From: an uncultured Collinsella sp.
GTDB taxonomy: Bacteria > Actinomycetota > Coriobacteriia > Coriobacteriales > Coriobacteriaceae
NCBI GenBank assembly: GCA_902493515.1
Contig: CABUPE010000001.1
Coordinates: 81,741-145,740 of the forward strand
Length of the DNA stretch: 64,000 bases
Direction: 5' to 3'
Below are positions 24,354-32,936 of the stretch, one piece after another (the first letter of the stretch is position 1; the number at the start of each line of letters is the position of its first letter). The translations under genes and the position numbers were made by a program. The notes under the pieces were generated by a model. The model was given only the letters and a program-made list of their open reading frames with translations. It was not told the DNA's origin and did no database searches.

Positions 24354-24422
24354 GCCTCCAGCTGGTGACTTCGCCGTGGTAAGGTAAGCCGAATTGTTTC
24401 CAGGCTGTTTCGGGGGAGTGGA

Positions 24423-25445
24423 ATGAGCAAAGAGTGTGTCGAGCAGGTCGAAGGCGCAGGGGCTTCGGTGCCGATGACCGATATATCGAACATTGATGTG
24501 CCCGAGGGCACCGACGAGCTCAGCCGCAACACCCGTCGCGCATGGCGCGACCGCCTGAACAGCGCTTCGACGCGCAAGATGATCACGGGCGTCTTGGCTA
24601 CGCTGGTGGGCGGTTCGTTTTGGGGCTTCTCGGGCACCAGCGCGAGTTTTTTGTTCGATACCTACCACGTCGACACCTTGTGGCTTATGAGCGTGCGTCA
24701 GATTCTCGCCGGTCTACTCTTTATGGCCGTGGTTGTTACGCGCGACCGCGAGCGCCTGATTAAGCTCTGGACCACACCCGCCGATCGCAAGCAGCTGCTG
24801 CTCTTTACCGCCTTTGGCCTGCTGTTCAACCAGTTTTGCTATCTTTCGGCCGTGCGCCTGACGAACGCCGGAACCGCGACGGTGCTCCAGTGCCTGCAGC
24901 TCGTTATCATCATGGGCTACGCCTGCGTGACCGATCGCCGCATGCCGCGTACTCGCGAAGTCATCGGCATTGGCCTGGCTCTGGGTGGAACCTTTTTAAT
25001 TGCCACCGGCGGCGACCCTACCAGCCTGAATATCTCGCCGCTTGGCCTGGCAGCAGGTCTTATGTGTGCGGTCAGCGCCGCGTGTATGGCGGTGATTCCC
25101 GCCAAGATCCTGCCCGAATACGGTAGCCCCATCGTCACGGGCTCGGCAATGCTCACGGCGGGCGTGGTCTCATGTGTCTTCGTGCAGCCCTGGGCGCATA
25201 TGCCGGCGCTCGATGCCGCCGGTATCGAGGCGCTCGCGGTGTTCGTGGTTATCGGCTCGTTTTTTGCTTACATGCTCTATATGCAGGGCGTTAAGGACAT
25301 CGGCTCGGTGCGTGCGAGCCTCATCGGAACTGTGGAGCCGGTTTCGGCGACCATCACCAGCGCCGTTATGCTGGGCACGGTGTTTTTGCCGACCGACCTT
25401 ATCGGCTTTGTCATGATCATCGTGATGATGTTCCTCACGGTGTAG
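24423..25445 (+). CDS. EamA/DMT-family permease
   Basis: Membrane protein of 340 residues. A hydrophilic N-terminus of about 50 residues is followed by ten hydrophobic helices in two EamA repeats (about 55-195 and 200-340). Motifs include GGSFWGFSGTSASFLF, an RLTNAGTATVLQ helix end, and YMLYMQGVKDIGSVRASLIG with VEPVSATITS after it in the second repeat. It is a likely metabolite exporter of unknown substrate. The start at 24423 follows GGGGGAG. It is a single-gene unit. Confidence 0.88.
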   Translation: MSKECVEQVEGAGASVPMTDISNIDVPEGTDELSRNTRRAWRDRLNSASTRKMITGVLATLVGGSFWGFSGTSASFLFDTYHVDTLWLMSVRQILAGLLFMAVVVTRDRERLIKLWTTPADRKQLLLFTAFGLLFNQFCYLSAVRLTNAGTATVLQCLQLVIIMGYACVTDRRMPRTREVIGIGLALGGTFLIATGGDPTSLNISPLGLAAGLMCAVSAACMAVIPAKILPEYGSPIVTGSAMLTAGVVSCVFVQPWAHMPALDAAGIEALAVFVVIGSFFAYMLYMQGVKDIGSVRASLIGTVEPVSATITSAVMLGTVFLPTDLIGFVMIIVMMFLTV

Positions 25446-25594
25446 TTGACGCCGCCGCCAAGACAGAAAAGGTGTTGTGCCGCATTTTCGCCAATTGATG
25501 TCCGTGTCTGGAGTTTAGCTGTCGATGCTCAAAATGCCATAAACTAGTAACGTTATGGACTTTTTCATTGCGACTCAATTGCGAGGATTTCTTT

Positions 25595-27907
25595 ATGGCT
25601 GGTAATCACTTTAAGGGCAGCGATGGCGGCCGTCCTGCAGTTCCGCCGCGTCCGAACGGGGCTGGTAAGGCCGGCACGCCGGGCGACGCTGGACAGGGCG
25701 GCTCCGGTAAGCGCGTGTCCCCGGGCGAGACGGCGATGTTTACCGCTCTGTACGAGCAGTCTCAAAAGGCAAAAAAGACCGGCCGTGCAAGAGGGAATGT
25801 CTTTGCGGGCGGTGCAACCTCCGCGTCGCAGTCGAGCGGGGCTCCTTCGGTACCTGCGAACAACGCAGGTGCTGCCAACGCCGCGAATGCCGCCGGCAAC
25901 GTTAATGCCGGCAAGGCCGACAACAATACTCCCTCTGCCGGTGGCGCGGGGCTTACGGGTAACCTTGGCACGATCTACACCGGCGCCTCCGAGACTGGCA
26001 CGTTCGCCCGCCTGGATGATAGCGGTACCGAGTTTGCGGGCTCGGGTTCCAAGGAAGATTATTACGATTTTGGCTTGAACTACGGTAGCGACGCTTCGTC
26101 GAGTTCGACCTCTGACGGTCTGGTCCGTCATCGCCATCGCAAGGGCGAGCGCAAAAAGCGTCACACCGGCGCCATTATTGCCGCTGTAGTCGCGGTGCTT
26201 CTCGTTGCGCTTGGCGCAAGCGGCTTTATGCTGCTTAACTCGGCAAAGACCGTAAAGAGCGAAGCGAAGGAGGCTGTCGAGATCGTCGGTGGCCTTAAGG
26301 ACAAGGTCACGTCGGGCGATTTTTCGACGCTGCCCGACGACGCGAAGAAGATCGATGAGCTCTGCGACAGCATGAAGGCGGAGACCTCGAGCCCGCTGTG
26401 GACGGCGGCTTCGTTTATCCCGGTGTATGGCAGCGATATCAATGCGGCCCGCACCATGATTGACGCCCTGTCCGATGTCTCGAGCAATGCGCTGGTTCCC
26501 ATGGCCGACAACCTCTCGCAGGCTACGCCCGGCAAGCTGTTCCAGGACGGCATGATTAACGTGTCCGCGCTGCAGGCGGTCGCCGATTCGCTTTCCAGCA
26601 GCTCGAAGGTGTTCAAGAGCGCCAACGAGAAGGTCCAGGGCATTGGCGATACTCATATTTCCCAGGTGACCGAGCTGGTCGATAAGGCCAAGGACGGCTT
26701 TGCCACCCTCAACGGCGCGGTTGACGCGGCGGAGAAGGTTGCCCCCGTCCTTCCCCAGATGCTCGGCGCCAACGGCCAGACGCGCAACTACCTTATGTAC
26801 GCCATGAACAACGTCGAGATTCGTGCCTGCGGCGGCTTTGGCGGTTCGCAGGGTCTGATTTCGGTCACCGACGGCCAGATGTCGATTGGCGAGTTTGTTC
26901 CCTGCATTGCGCGCAGCAAAGACGAGGCGGTTGAGAGCGTCGACGAAGAAGATGAGACGCTGTTTGGTGACCACAGCAACCTATACATCTCGGGCAACAC
27001 CTATTCGCCCGACTGGCCCCGTAATTCGCAGCGTGTCGCCGCGCTGTGGAAGTCTGAATATGGTCAGGACGTCGATGGCGTCATTGGTATCGATCCGGTA
27101 TTCCTGCAGTATCTGTTGGGCCTCGTGGGTAATGTTTCACTGCCCGACGGTACAGTCGTTGACGGTACTAACGCGGCGAAGGTGCTTATGCATGATGTGT
27201 ACTGGAACTATCCGGTCGAGGAGTCGGACGGCATCTTTGCATCCGTCGCCAGCGCTGCCTTTGACAAGATCCTTGGCGGTATCGGCGACGTCGATGTTGC
27301 GAACCTTGTCAGCGCCGTTGAGCGCGGTGCCGAAGAGGGCCGCCTGATCGCGTGGATGAAAAACGATGACGAGCAGAACGCTATCAAGGAGATGAACATC
27401 GACGCCTCACTGCCCGATCCGGATGACCCGAGTGAAGATCCCGTTGCTGGTGTCTACTTTAACAACCTGAGCTTCTCCAAGCTCGACTGGTATCTGAACG
27501 CCGATACGCAGATTGGTCAGGGCGTGAAGAACGGCGACGGCGCTTGCTCGTATCGCATCACCGTTACCCTGACGAACATCATGACGCAGGAGGAGGCAGG
27601 TAAGCTGCCCGACTACGTAGCGGCCAGTGCGCCTGGGACCTCGCGTGACGATGAGCGCTTGTATGTATCACTGTTTGCGCCGACAGGCGGCAGCATTACC
27701 GATCTAACCGTCGAGGGGACTCAGTTTGGACTGTTCGCTGCCACTTGGCACGGAGTTCCCTGCTATTCAGGAACCGTTGACCTGCATGCTGGCGAGACGA
27801 CGACGATCACGTATACGCTGACCACGTCGGCCGAGGCGGGGGACAAACCGCTTACGCTGCGTCAGACTCCTACATGCCAGGCGGCTCGCGACAGCGCGTC
27901 GGCGTAG
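25595..27907 (+). CDS. DUF4012 membrane-anchored extracellular protein
   Basis: Protein of 770 residues. Residues 1 to about 190 are a low-complexity Gly/Ala/Ser/Asn-rich cytoplasmic region ending in the basic RHRHRKGERKKRH. One membrane helix follows at about 192-214 (AIIAAVVAVLLVALGASGFM). The outside part holds a helical stretch and the DUF4012 core (about 395-740) with NYLMYAMNNVEIRACGGFGG. DUF4012 proteins are thought to act at the cell wall or in surface polysaccharide assembly and are related in fold to LytR-type proteins; this is family lore. The ATG at 25595 has GAGGAT upstream. It is separated from glmM by a terminator. Confidence 0.85.
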   Translation: MAGNHFKGSDGGRPAVPPRPNGAGKAGTPGDAGQGGSGKRVSPGETAMFTALYEQSQKAKKTGRARGNVFAGGATSASQSSGAPSVPANNAGAANAANAAGNVNAGKADNNTPSAGGAGLTGNLGTIYTGASETGTFARLDDSGTEFAGSGSKEDYYDFGLNYGSDASSSSTSDGLVRHRHRKGERKKRHTGAIIAAVVAVLLVALGASGFMLLNSAKTVKSEAKEAVEIVGGLKDKVTSGDFSTLPDDAKKIDELCDSMKAETSSPLWTAASFIPVYGSDINAARTMIDALSDVSSNALVPMADNLSQATPGKLFQDGMINVSALQAVADSLSSSSKVFKSANEKVQGIGDTHISQVTELVDKAKDGFATLNGAVDAAEKVAPVLPQMLGANGQTRNYLMYAMNNVEIRACGGFGGSQGLISVTDGQMSIGEFVPCIARSKDEAVESVDEEDETLFGDHSNLYISGNTYSPDWPRNSQRVAALWKSEYGQDVDGVIGIDPVFLQYLLGLVGNVSLPDGTVVDGTNAAKVLMHDVYWNYPVEESDGIFASVASAAFDKILGGIGDVDVANLVSAVERGAEEGRLIAWMKNDDEQNAIKEMNIDASLPDPDDPSEDPVAGVYFNNLSFSKLDWYLNADTQIGQGVKNGDGACSYRITVTLTNIMTQEEAGKLPDYVAASAPGTSRDDERLYVSLFAPTGGSITDLTVEGTQFGLFAATWHGVPCYSGTVDLHAGETTTITYTLTTSAEAGDKPLTLRQTPTCQAARDSASA

Positions 27908-27944
27908 GGTTTTTCTGGTAGTGCAGATAATCGAGTACCATTTT

Positions 27945-27976
27945 GGGGCGGACAGGCAATCTGTCCGCCCCTATTT
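27945..27976 (+). terminator. Terminator between the DUF4012 gene and glmM
   Basis: GGGGCGGACAG (27945-27955) and CTGTCCGCCCC (27961-27971) form a perfect 11-bp stem with a 5-nt loop, then TATTTTG. It ends only 15 nt before the glmM start, so glmM expression must depend on readthrough or an internal promoter. Confidence 0.85.
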
Positions 27977-27990
27977 TGTAAGGAGAGCGC

Positions 27991-29322
27991 ATGAAGTACT
28001 TTGGCACCGACGGCTTTCGCGGTGAGGCCAACGTTGGGCTGACGGTAGAGCACGCTTATAAGATCGGCCGCTTTGTGGGCTGGTATTACGGCGCCAACCG
28101 CGGGGCCAAGGCGCGCGTGATCGTGGGCAAGGACACGCGTCGCTCGAGCTATATGTTCGAGGCGGCGCTGGTGAGCGGCCTGGTCGCGAGCGGCGCGGAC
28201 GCCTACATGCTGCACGTGATCCCGACGCCGGGCGTGGCGCATCAGACCGTGGAGGGCTGCTTCGATTGCGGCATCATGATCAGCGCGAGCCACAACCCGT
28301 TTTGCGATAACGGCATTAAGCTCGTCAACAGCGACGGCTTTAAGATGGACGAGGACGTGCTGGAGCTCATTGAGGACTACATCGATGGCAAGAGCGAGGT
28401 GCCGCTGGCAACGGGCAACCACATCGGCGCCACGGTGGACTACATGCAGGGTCGCAACCGCTACATTGCTTCGCTCATCGCCAGCGCGAACTTTTCGCTG
28501 CAGGGCGTCAAGATCGGCATCGATTGCGCCAACGGCTCGGCATCCTCGGTGGCCAAGCCGGTGTTCGACGCACTGGGCGCCGATGTGCGCGTGATCAATG
28601 CCGCGCCCGACGGCTTTAACATCAATGTCGACTGCGGCTCTACGCATATTGAGCGCCTGCAGCGCCACGTGGTGGAGCAGGGCCTGGATGTGGGCTTTGC
28701 CTACGATGGCGATGCCGACCGCTGCCTGGCCGTGGACGAGCGCGGCCGCGTGATCGACGGCGACCAGATCCTGTACGTGTGCGGTGTGTACCTGAACAAG
28801 CACGGGCGTCTCTCGGGCGGTACCGTGGTGCCGACGATCGCCAGCAACTTTGGCCTGATCAAGTCGTTGGAGCTTGCCGGCCTGAGTGCCGTGACCAGCG
28901 GCGTGGGCGACCGTCACGTGTATGCCAAGATGCGCGAGGGCGGCTACAGCCTGGGCGGCGAGCAGACGGGCCATACGATCTTTGGCGATATCGAGCGCAC
29001 GGGCGACGGCATTATGACCTCGCTGCGCGTGATGGAAGTGATTCGTGCCGAGCGCGAGACGCTCTCGCAGCTCACGGCTCCGTGCAAGCTGCTGCCACAG
29101 GCGCAGGTGGCCGTGCACGTGGCGGACAAGGACGCCGCACTCGAGAATATGGGCGTGCAGAACGCCATCGCCGAGGCCGAGGCTGCGCTGGCAGGCGAGG
29201 GCCGCGTGCTCGTGCGCAAGAGCGGAACCGAGTCGGTTATCCGCGTGCTGGCCGAGGCGCCCGACCAAGCATCCGCCGATGCCGCCATGAAGCGCATCGC
29301 CAACGCGCTCGAGGCTTTATAG
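27991..29322 (+). CDS. glmM: Phosphoglucosamine mutase
   Basis: Enzyme of 443 residues converting glucosamine 6-phosphate to glucosamine 1-phosphate for peptidoglycan. The opening KYFGTDGFRG is the family signature. The phosphoserine loop is MISASHNPF (about 97-105). DGDADR (about 238-243) is the metal site and GGEQTGH the sugar loop; the C-terminal RKSGTES (about 410) binds phosphate. AAGGAG precedes the ATG. The stop codon lies inside the first hairpin of a family B structured element. Confidence 0.95.
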   Translation: MKYFGTDGFRGEANVGLTVEHAYKIGRFVGWYYGANRGAKARVIVGKDTRRSSYMFEAALVSGLVASGADAYMLHVIPTPGVAHQTVEGCFDCGIMISASHNPFCDNGIKLVNSDGFKMDEDVLELIEDYIDGKSEVPLATGNHIGATVDYMQGRNRYIASLIASANFSLQGVKIGIDCANGSASSVAKPVFDALGADVRVINAAPDGFNINVDCGSTHIERLQRHVVEQGLDVGFAYDGDADRCLAVDERGRVIDGDQILYVCGVYLNKHGRLSGGTVVPTIASNFGLIKSLELAGLSAVTSGVGDRHVYAKMREGGYSLGGEQTGHTIFGDIERTGDGIMTSLRVMEVIRAERETLSQLTAPCKLLPQAQVAVHVADKDAALENMGVQNAIAEAEAALAGEGRVLVRKSGTESVIRVLAEAPDQASADAAMKRIANALEAL

Positions 29323-29350
29323 CTACACGGTTTTACCAAACCGCGTAGCT
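29321..29350 (+). terminator. Terminator-like hairpin after glmM
   Basis: AGCTACACGGTTT (29321-29333) and AAACCGCGTAGCT (29338-29350) pair over 13 bp with one mismatch and a TACC loop. It equals the hairpin at 7573-7600 except for changes that mostly keep pairing. Confidence 0.7.
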
Positions 29351-29362
29351 GCTCGACGCTGC

Positions 29363-29461
29363 AAACGGCCCCAAGCGGCAATCTGACGTTCAATTTCAAG
29401 GGCGCGACCAGAAGGTCAGCGCCCTTTCATTTCACGTCACCTTGCTCGCTTGGGGCCGTTT
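29363..29461. repeat. Multi-stem structured element, family B, copy 2
   Basis: Outer stem AAACGGCCCCAAGCG (29363-29377) with CGCTTGGGGCCGTTT (29447-29461). Middle TGACGT/ACGTCA (29384-29389 and 29434-29439). Inner AAGGGCGC/GCGCCCTT (29398-29405 and 29419-29426) capped by GACC-AGAA-GGTC. Two outer-stem positions differ from copy 1 and both changes are compensated on the opposite arm. Confidence 0.8.
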
Positions 29462-29527
29462 TCGCTGACGTTGCCAAGACATTAGCGTCAACGAACTAGT
29501 CATTGGGTACCTAGTTATTGGGTGAAA

Positions 29528-29566
29528 AAAGGGGACGCTGCGGATTGGTTCCGCGGCGTCCCCTTT
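29528..29566. terminator. Bidirectional terminator between glmM and the M32 gene
   Basis: AAAGGGGACGCTGCGG (29528-29543) and CCGCGGCGTCCCCTTT (29551-29566) pair with one T-G mismatch, flanked by an A-run on the left. It serves the minus-strand carboxypeptidase gene and backs up the glmM side. Confidence 0.85.
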
Positions 29567-29588
29567 GCGTTGGCGTGTCGGTTATGCC

Positions 29589-31172
29589 TTACAGCTCGTA
29601 GAGCGTGGTGAACTTGTCCTGCAGGTAGCTGCAGTAGTAGCGGGCGTCAAAGTCCATGCCGCAGGCGCCCTTGATGAGCTCCGGCGCGTCCTTGACGCGG
29701 CCCCACTGCCAAATGTGCTCACCCAGCCAGACACGGACGGGCGCCAGATCGCCGCTCGCGCAGGCACCGGTAAGGTCGACGCCGTCGCGGCACATGGCCG
29801 GCACGAACATGGCGTCGTAGGCGCTGCCCAGCGCATAGGTGGGGAAGTAACCAAACGAGCCGCCGCTCCAGTGCGTATCCTGTAGGCAGCCGTGCGTGTC
29901 GTCAGGAACGGGAATGCCCAGGTACTCATCCATAAAGCGATTCCAAAGCGCGGGGATGTCCTTGGCCGTGGCCTCGCCGGCAAACAGCATGCGCTCGATC
30001 TGGTAGCGCACCATAATATGCAGCGGGTAGGTGAGCTCGTCGGCCTCGGTGCGGATCAGCGACGGCTGTGCGATGTTCACGGCGCGGTAGAGCGTGTCCT
30101 CGTCGACGTTGCCGTAGACCTCGGGTGCGTGGCGGCGCAGCACCTCGAGCAGCGGTCCCATAAAGGCGCGGCTGCGACCCACGGTGTTCTCGAAAAAGCG
30201 GCTCTGGCTCTCGTGGATGCCCATGGAGGTGCCGCCCTCCAGGCAGGTGCGCGCATAGGCGGGGTTCACGCCCAACTCGTACATGGCGTGTCCTGCCTCG
30301 TGGATGATGCTGTAGACGTTGGAGATGCAATCGTCCTCGTAGATGTGTGTCGCGATGCGCGCGTCACCCACGGCAAAGCCCTCGCTAAACGGGTGCTCGG
30401 TAAAGGCAAGCGTGGTGTCGTCCAGGTTCAGGCCGACGAGCTTCATCAGGTCGAAGCTCATGGCGCGCTGGGCGGCCTCGGGCACGCGGGCGTGCAAAAA
30501 GTCGGCATCGGGCTGCTGGCCGCGCTCGCCGATGGCGTGCACGAGTGGCACGACCGTTGCCTTGACCTCGTCACAAAACGCATCGAAGCTCTTGGCGGAA
30601 AGACCGCGCTCGTACTGGTCGAGCCAAACGTCGTATGGGTCGCGCTTGGGGTCCATAAGCTCGGCCTGATGCTTGAGCTGGCCCACAATCTTGTCCACAT
30701 AGGGCTCAAAGCTCGCCCAGTCGTTGGCCGTCTTGGCCTTGCGCCACACGCCGTCGGCCTCGCAGGTGAGCCTGGTCCAGGCCTCGGCCTCCTCGGTAGG
30801 AATAACGCTTGCCTCGCGCTGGTCGCGGCCGAGCACGCGGATCTCGTCGAGCAGCTGCGGGTCGTCTACGTGTCCGCCTGCAACCGTCTCGCGCGCTAAC
30901 GAGCGTACGAGCTCAACGGACTTCTCGCTGGTCAGTAGCTTGTGATGCTCGCCGGCAAGCGTGCCCATGGCGTCGGCACGGGCGGCAGCACCGTTGGCAG
31001 GAGCAATCGTCGCTCCATCGAACTCGGCAATCTTGAGCAGGTACTCGCGAGTCCACAGCTTGCCCTCGAGTTTGCGGAACTTTTTGACGGCCTTGTCGAC
31101 TTTAGCAGCCTTGACGCCCTTGGCAGCCTTTGCCACGGCGGCCTGGGCCTTCTTATCGAGTTTCTTTCCCAT
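29589..31172 (-). CDS. M32-family metallocarboxypeptidase
   Basis: Protein of 527 residues that removes C-terminal amino acids from peptides in the cytoplasm. The active site IIHEAGHAMYE holds the zinc HExxH. The family motifs HESQSRFFENTVGRS and GYFPTYALGSAYDA follow in order. The N-terminus has an extra Lys/Ala-rich stretch of about 35 residues (MGKKLDKKAQAAVAKAAKG) not typical of the family; it is probably a real extension, as AAGGATACGGT precedes the ATG. Single-gene unit, divergent from pheS. Confidence 0.93.
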   Translation of the reverse strand: MGKKLDKKAQAAVAKAAKGVKAAKVDKAVKKFRKLEGKLWTREYLLKIAEFDGATIAPANGAAARADAMGTLAGEHHKLLTSEKSVELVRSLARETVAGGHVDDPQLLDEIRVLGRDQREASVIPTEEAEAWTRLTCEADGVWRKAKTANDWASFEPYVDKIVGQLKHQAELMDPKRDPYDVWLDQYERGLSAKSFDAFCDEVKATVVPLVHAIGERGQQPDADFLHARVPEAAQRAMSFDLMKLVGLNLDDTTLAFTEHPFSEGFAVGDARIATHIYEDDCISNVYSIIHEAGHAMYELGVNPAYARTCLEGGTSMGIHESQSRFFENTVGRSRAFMGPLLEVLRRHAPEVYGNVDEDTLYRAVNIAQPSLIRTEADELTYPLHIMVRYQIERMLFAGEATAKDIPALWNRFMDEYLGIPVPDDTHGCLQDTHWSGGSFGYFPTYALGSAYDAMFVPAMCRDGVDLTGACASGDLAPVRVWLGEHIWQWGRVKDAPELIKGACGMDFDARYYCSYLQDKFTTLYEL

Positions 31173-31306
31173 ACCGTATCCTTAATCTCGCAGGCCGAGC
31201 GCCGCAGGCGGGTGCGCGGCCAATTTGCACAGCTACTTGCCTTGTACCCAGCGCGAACAAAACGGAACGCGGCGATGCGCTCGCGAAATGTGTTATCCTA
31301 TAGCCC

Positions 31307-31592
31307 AATGCGTTGACGGAGAGGGTTTTGCCCGCCGAGTCGCCGGCAAGAGAGGGAAGGTCATGGGCTGCAAGCCTTCCTGCGGTGGCAAGGGCCAAGC
31401 GTTCACTCCCGAGCAGCGACCTCAACGGGCGCGCGGCCAGCGGCGGCGATGTCCCCAGTAGGGAAGCCGTGAGCCTCGCGACAAGGGGCAAAGAGTGGGC
31501 GCGGCGGGCCAGACATCCGCTGGGTCAAACAAGGTGGTACCGCGGAATTCAACCGTCCTTGGGCAATGTACATGCCCGAGGGCGGTTTTTTG
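31307..31592 (+). ncRNA. T-box leader of pheST
   Basis: Transcribed leader between TATCCT (31294-31299) and pheS. The T-box sequence AAGGTGGTACCGCG (31531-31544) is clear and pairs with the uncharged tRNA acceptor end. The terminator AACCG..CGGTTTTTT with its apical GGGCA/TGCCC stem follows (31551-31591). The 5' part (31310-31530) is large and GC-rich and should hold stem I. A TTC at 31402-31404 is a possible phenylalanine specifier, but I could not fold stem I with certainty. Control is by transcription attenuation: charged tRNA-Phe gives termination. Confidence 0.9.
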
Positions 31593-31675
31593 TTACCGAA
31601 CCGGGCCGCACATCCGCAGCTATCGGGTGCTAGCCGCCCCGGCAAGCGAGATGCGCGAGAGACGAAAGGGAAGAC

Positions 31676-32752
31676 ATGAGTCTGATTGATGATCTGGTCA
31701 AACTCGAGGAAGAGGCCAAGGAGCTCGTCACTAGCGCCGACGACGCCGCCAAGCTCGAGGCTGCGCGCGTTGAGCTGCTCGGTCGCAAGGGCCGTATCAC
31801 CGGCCTGATGCGCATGATGGGCAAGCTCGCCCCCGAGGATCGTCCCATGATGGGCAAACGCGCCAACGAGATGCGCCAGCTGATCGAGGGCATGCTCGAC
31901 GAGCGCACCACCGAGATGAAGGCCGCCGCCCTCAAGCACGCACTCGAGCACGAGGCCGTCGACATCACGCTGCCGGGCATCCGTCCGCAGATCGGTCACC
32001 AGCACCTGATCAAGCAGATCATCGAGGAGGCCGAGGACATCTTCTGCGGCATCGGCTACACCGTCGAGTCCGGCCCCATGGTCGATACCTCCTACTACAA
32101 CTTCACCGCGCTCAACGCGCCCATGGATCACCCGAGCCGCTCGGCTCGCGACACGTTCTATGTGGTCGACAACAACCCCGGTAGCGTCGCGCACCCCGAG
32201 GCTCACGCCCACGGCGAGTCCGACGTGCTGCTGCGCACCCAGACCTCGGGCGTGCAGATCCACACCATGGAGTCGCAAAAGCCGCCCATCTACATGATCT
32301 GCCCGGGCACCGTCTATCGTCCCGACACGGCCGACGCCTGCCACCTGCCGCAGTTCAACCAGATTGAGGGCCTGGTCGTCGACGAGGGTATCACCTTTGG
32401 CGATCTTAAGGGCACGCTCGACTACTTTGTTAAGTGCATGTTTGGTGAGGATCGCAAGACGCGCTATCGCCCGCACTTCTTCCCCTTCACCGAGCCTTCC
32501 TGCGAGGTGGACGTGAGCTGCCACGTCTGCGGCGGCAAGGGCTGCAACTTCTGCAAGCACAGCGGCTGGATCGAGATTCTGGGCTGCGGCATGGTCGACC
32601 CCAACGTCCTGATCAACTGTGGCATCGACCCCGAGAAGTACACCGGCTTCGCCTTTGGTATTGGCGCCGAGCGCGTCGCGGCACTACGCTACGACCTGCC
32701 CGACCTCAGAACTCTCATGACGGGTGATATGCGCTTCTTGAATCAGTTCTAG
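31676..32752 (+). CDS. pheS: Phenylalanine-tRNA ligase alpha subunit
   Basis: Catalytic subunit of 358 residues of the alpha2-beta2 synthetase. An N-terminal coiled-coil (about 1-85) is followed by the class II core: motif 2 TSGVQIHTM, then ICPGTVYRPDTADACHLPQF, and motif 3 GFAFGIGAERVA near 325. FTEPSCEVDV is the usual phenylalanine-pocket strand. Two CxxC-like pairs, CHVCGGKGCNFC (about 278-289), look like a zinc knuckle insert seen in several bacterial PheS. Controlled by the T-box upstream; pheT follows after 184 nt holding a structured element. Confidence 0.97.
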   Translation: MSLIDDLVKLEEEAKELVTSADDAAKLEAARVELLGRKGRITGLMRMMGKLAPEDRPMMGKRANEMRQLIEGMLDERTTEMKAAALKHALEHEAVDITLPGIRPQIGHQHLIKQIIEEAEDIFCGIGYTVESGPMVDTSYYNFTALNAPMDHPSRSARDTFYVVDNNPGSVAHPEAHAHGESDVLLRTQTSGVQIHTMESQKPPIYMICPGTVYRPDTADACHLPQFNQIEGLVVDEGITFGDLKGTLDYFVKCMFGEDRKTRYRPHFFPFTEPSCEVDVSCHVCGGKGCNFCKHSGWIEILGCGMVDPNVLINCGIDPEKYTGFAFGIGAERVAALRYDLPDLRTLMTGDMRFLNQF

Positions 32753-32760
32753 GCTGCGGC

Positions 32761-32853
32761 TTGCCCAAGCACGGCACCTCGGCGCTCATTCGTCGCTTGC
32801 GTACCAAAGTACGCGGCGCTCCTCTTTCGGGCCGATCTGCCGCACTTGGACAA
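32761..32853. repeat. Multi-stem structured element, family B, copy 3 (between pheS and pheT)
   Basis: Outer arms TTGCCCAAGCACGGCA (32761-32776) and TGCCGCACTTGGACAA (32838-32853) pair with three imperfect positions. CGGC/GCCG (32780-32783 and 32831-32834) is a middle stem. The inner hairpin is GCGTAC-CAAA-GTACGC (32799-32814). The inner part and the CTCCTCTTTC after it are nearly the same as in copy 1. Confidence 0.65.
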
Positions 32854-32936
32854 CCCTCGCTTTGTAAGGAATGTTCACAAAGTTGAAGTTTCCACCTGCA
32901 TCTCTTCGCAGGCTTTCAGTATGAAAGGAGAGCTAG

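Noticed and set aside
24134..24422. A riboswitch of the ykkC/guanidine type before the EamA permease.
   Set aside because: No conserved ykkC motif is present; only a 6-bp inverted repeat and a plain leader are visible.
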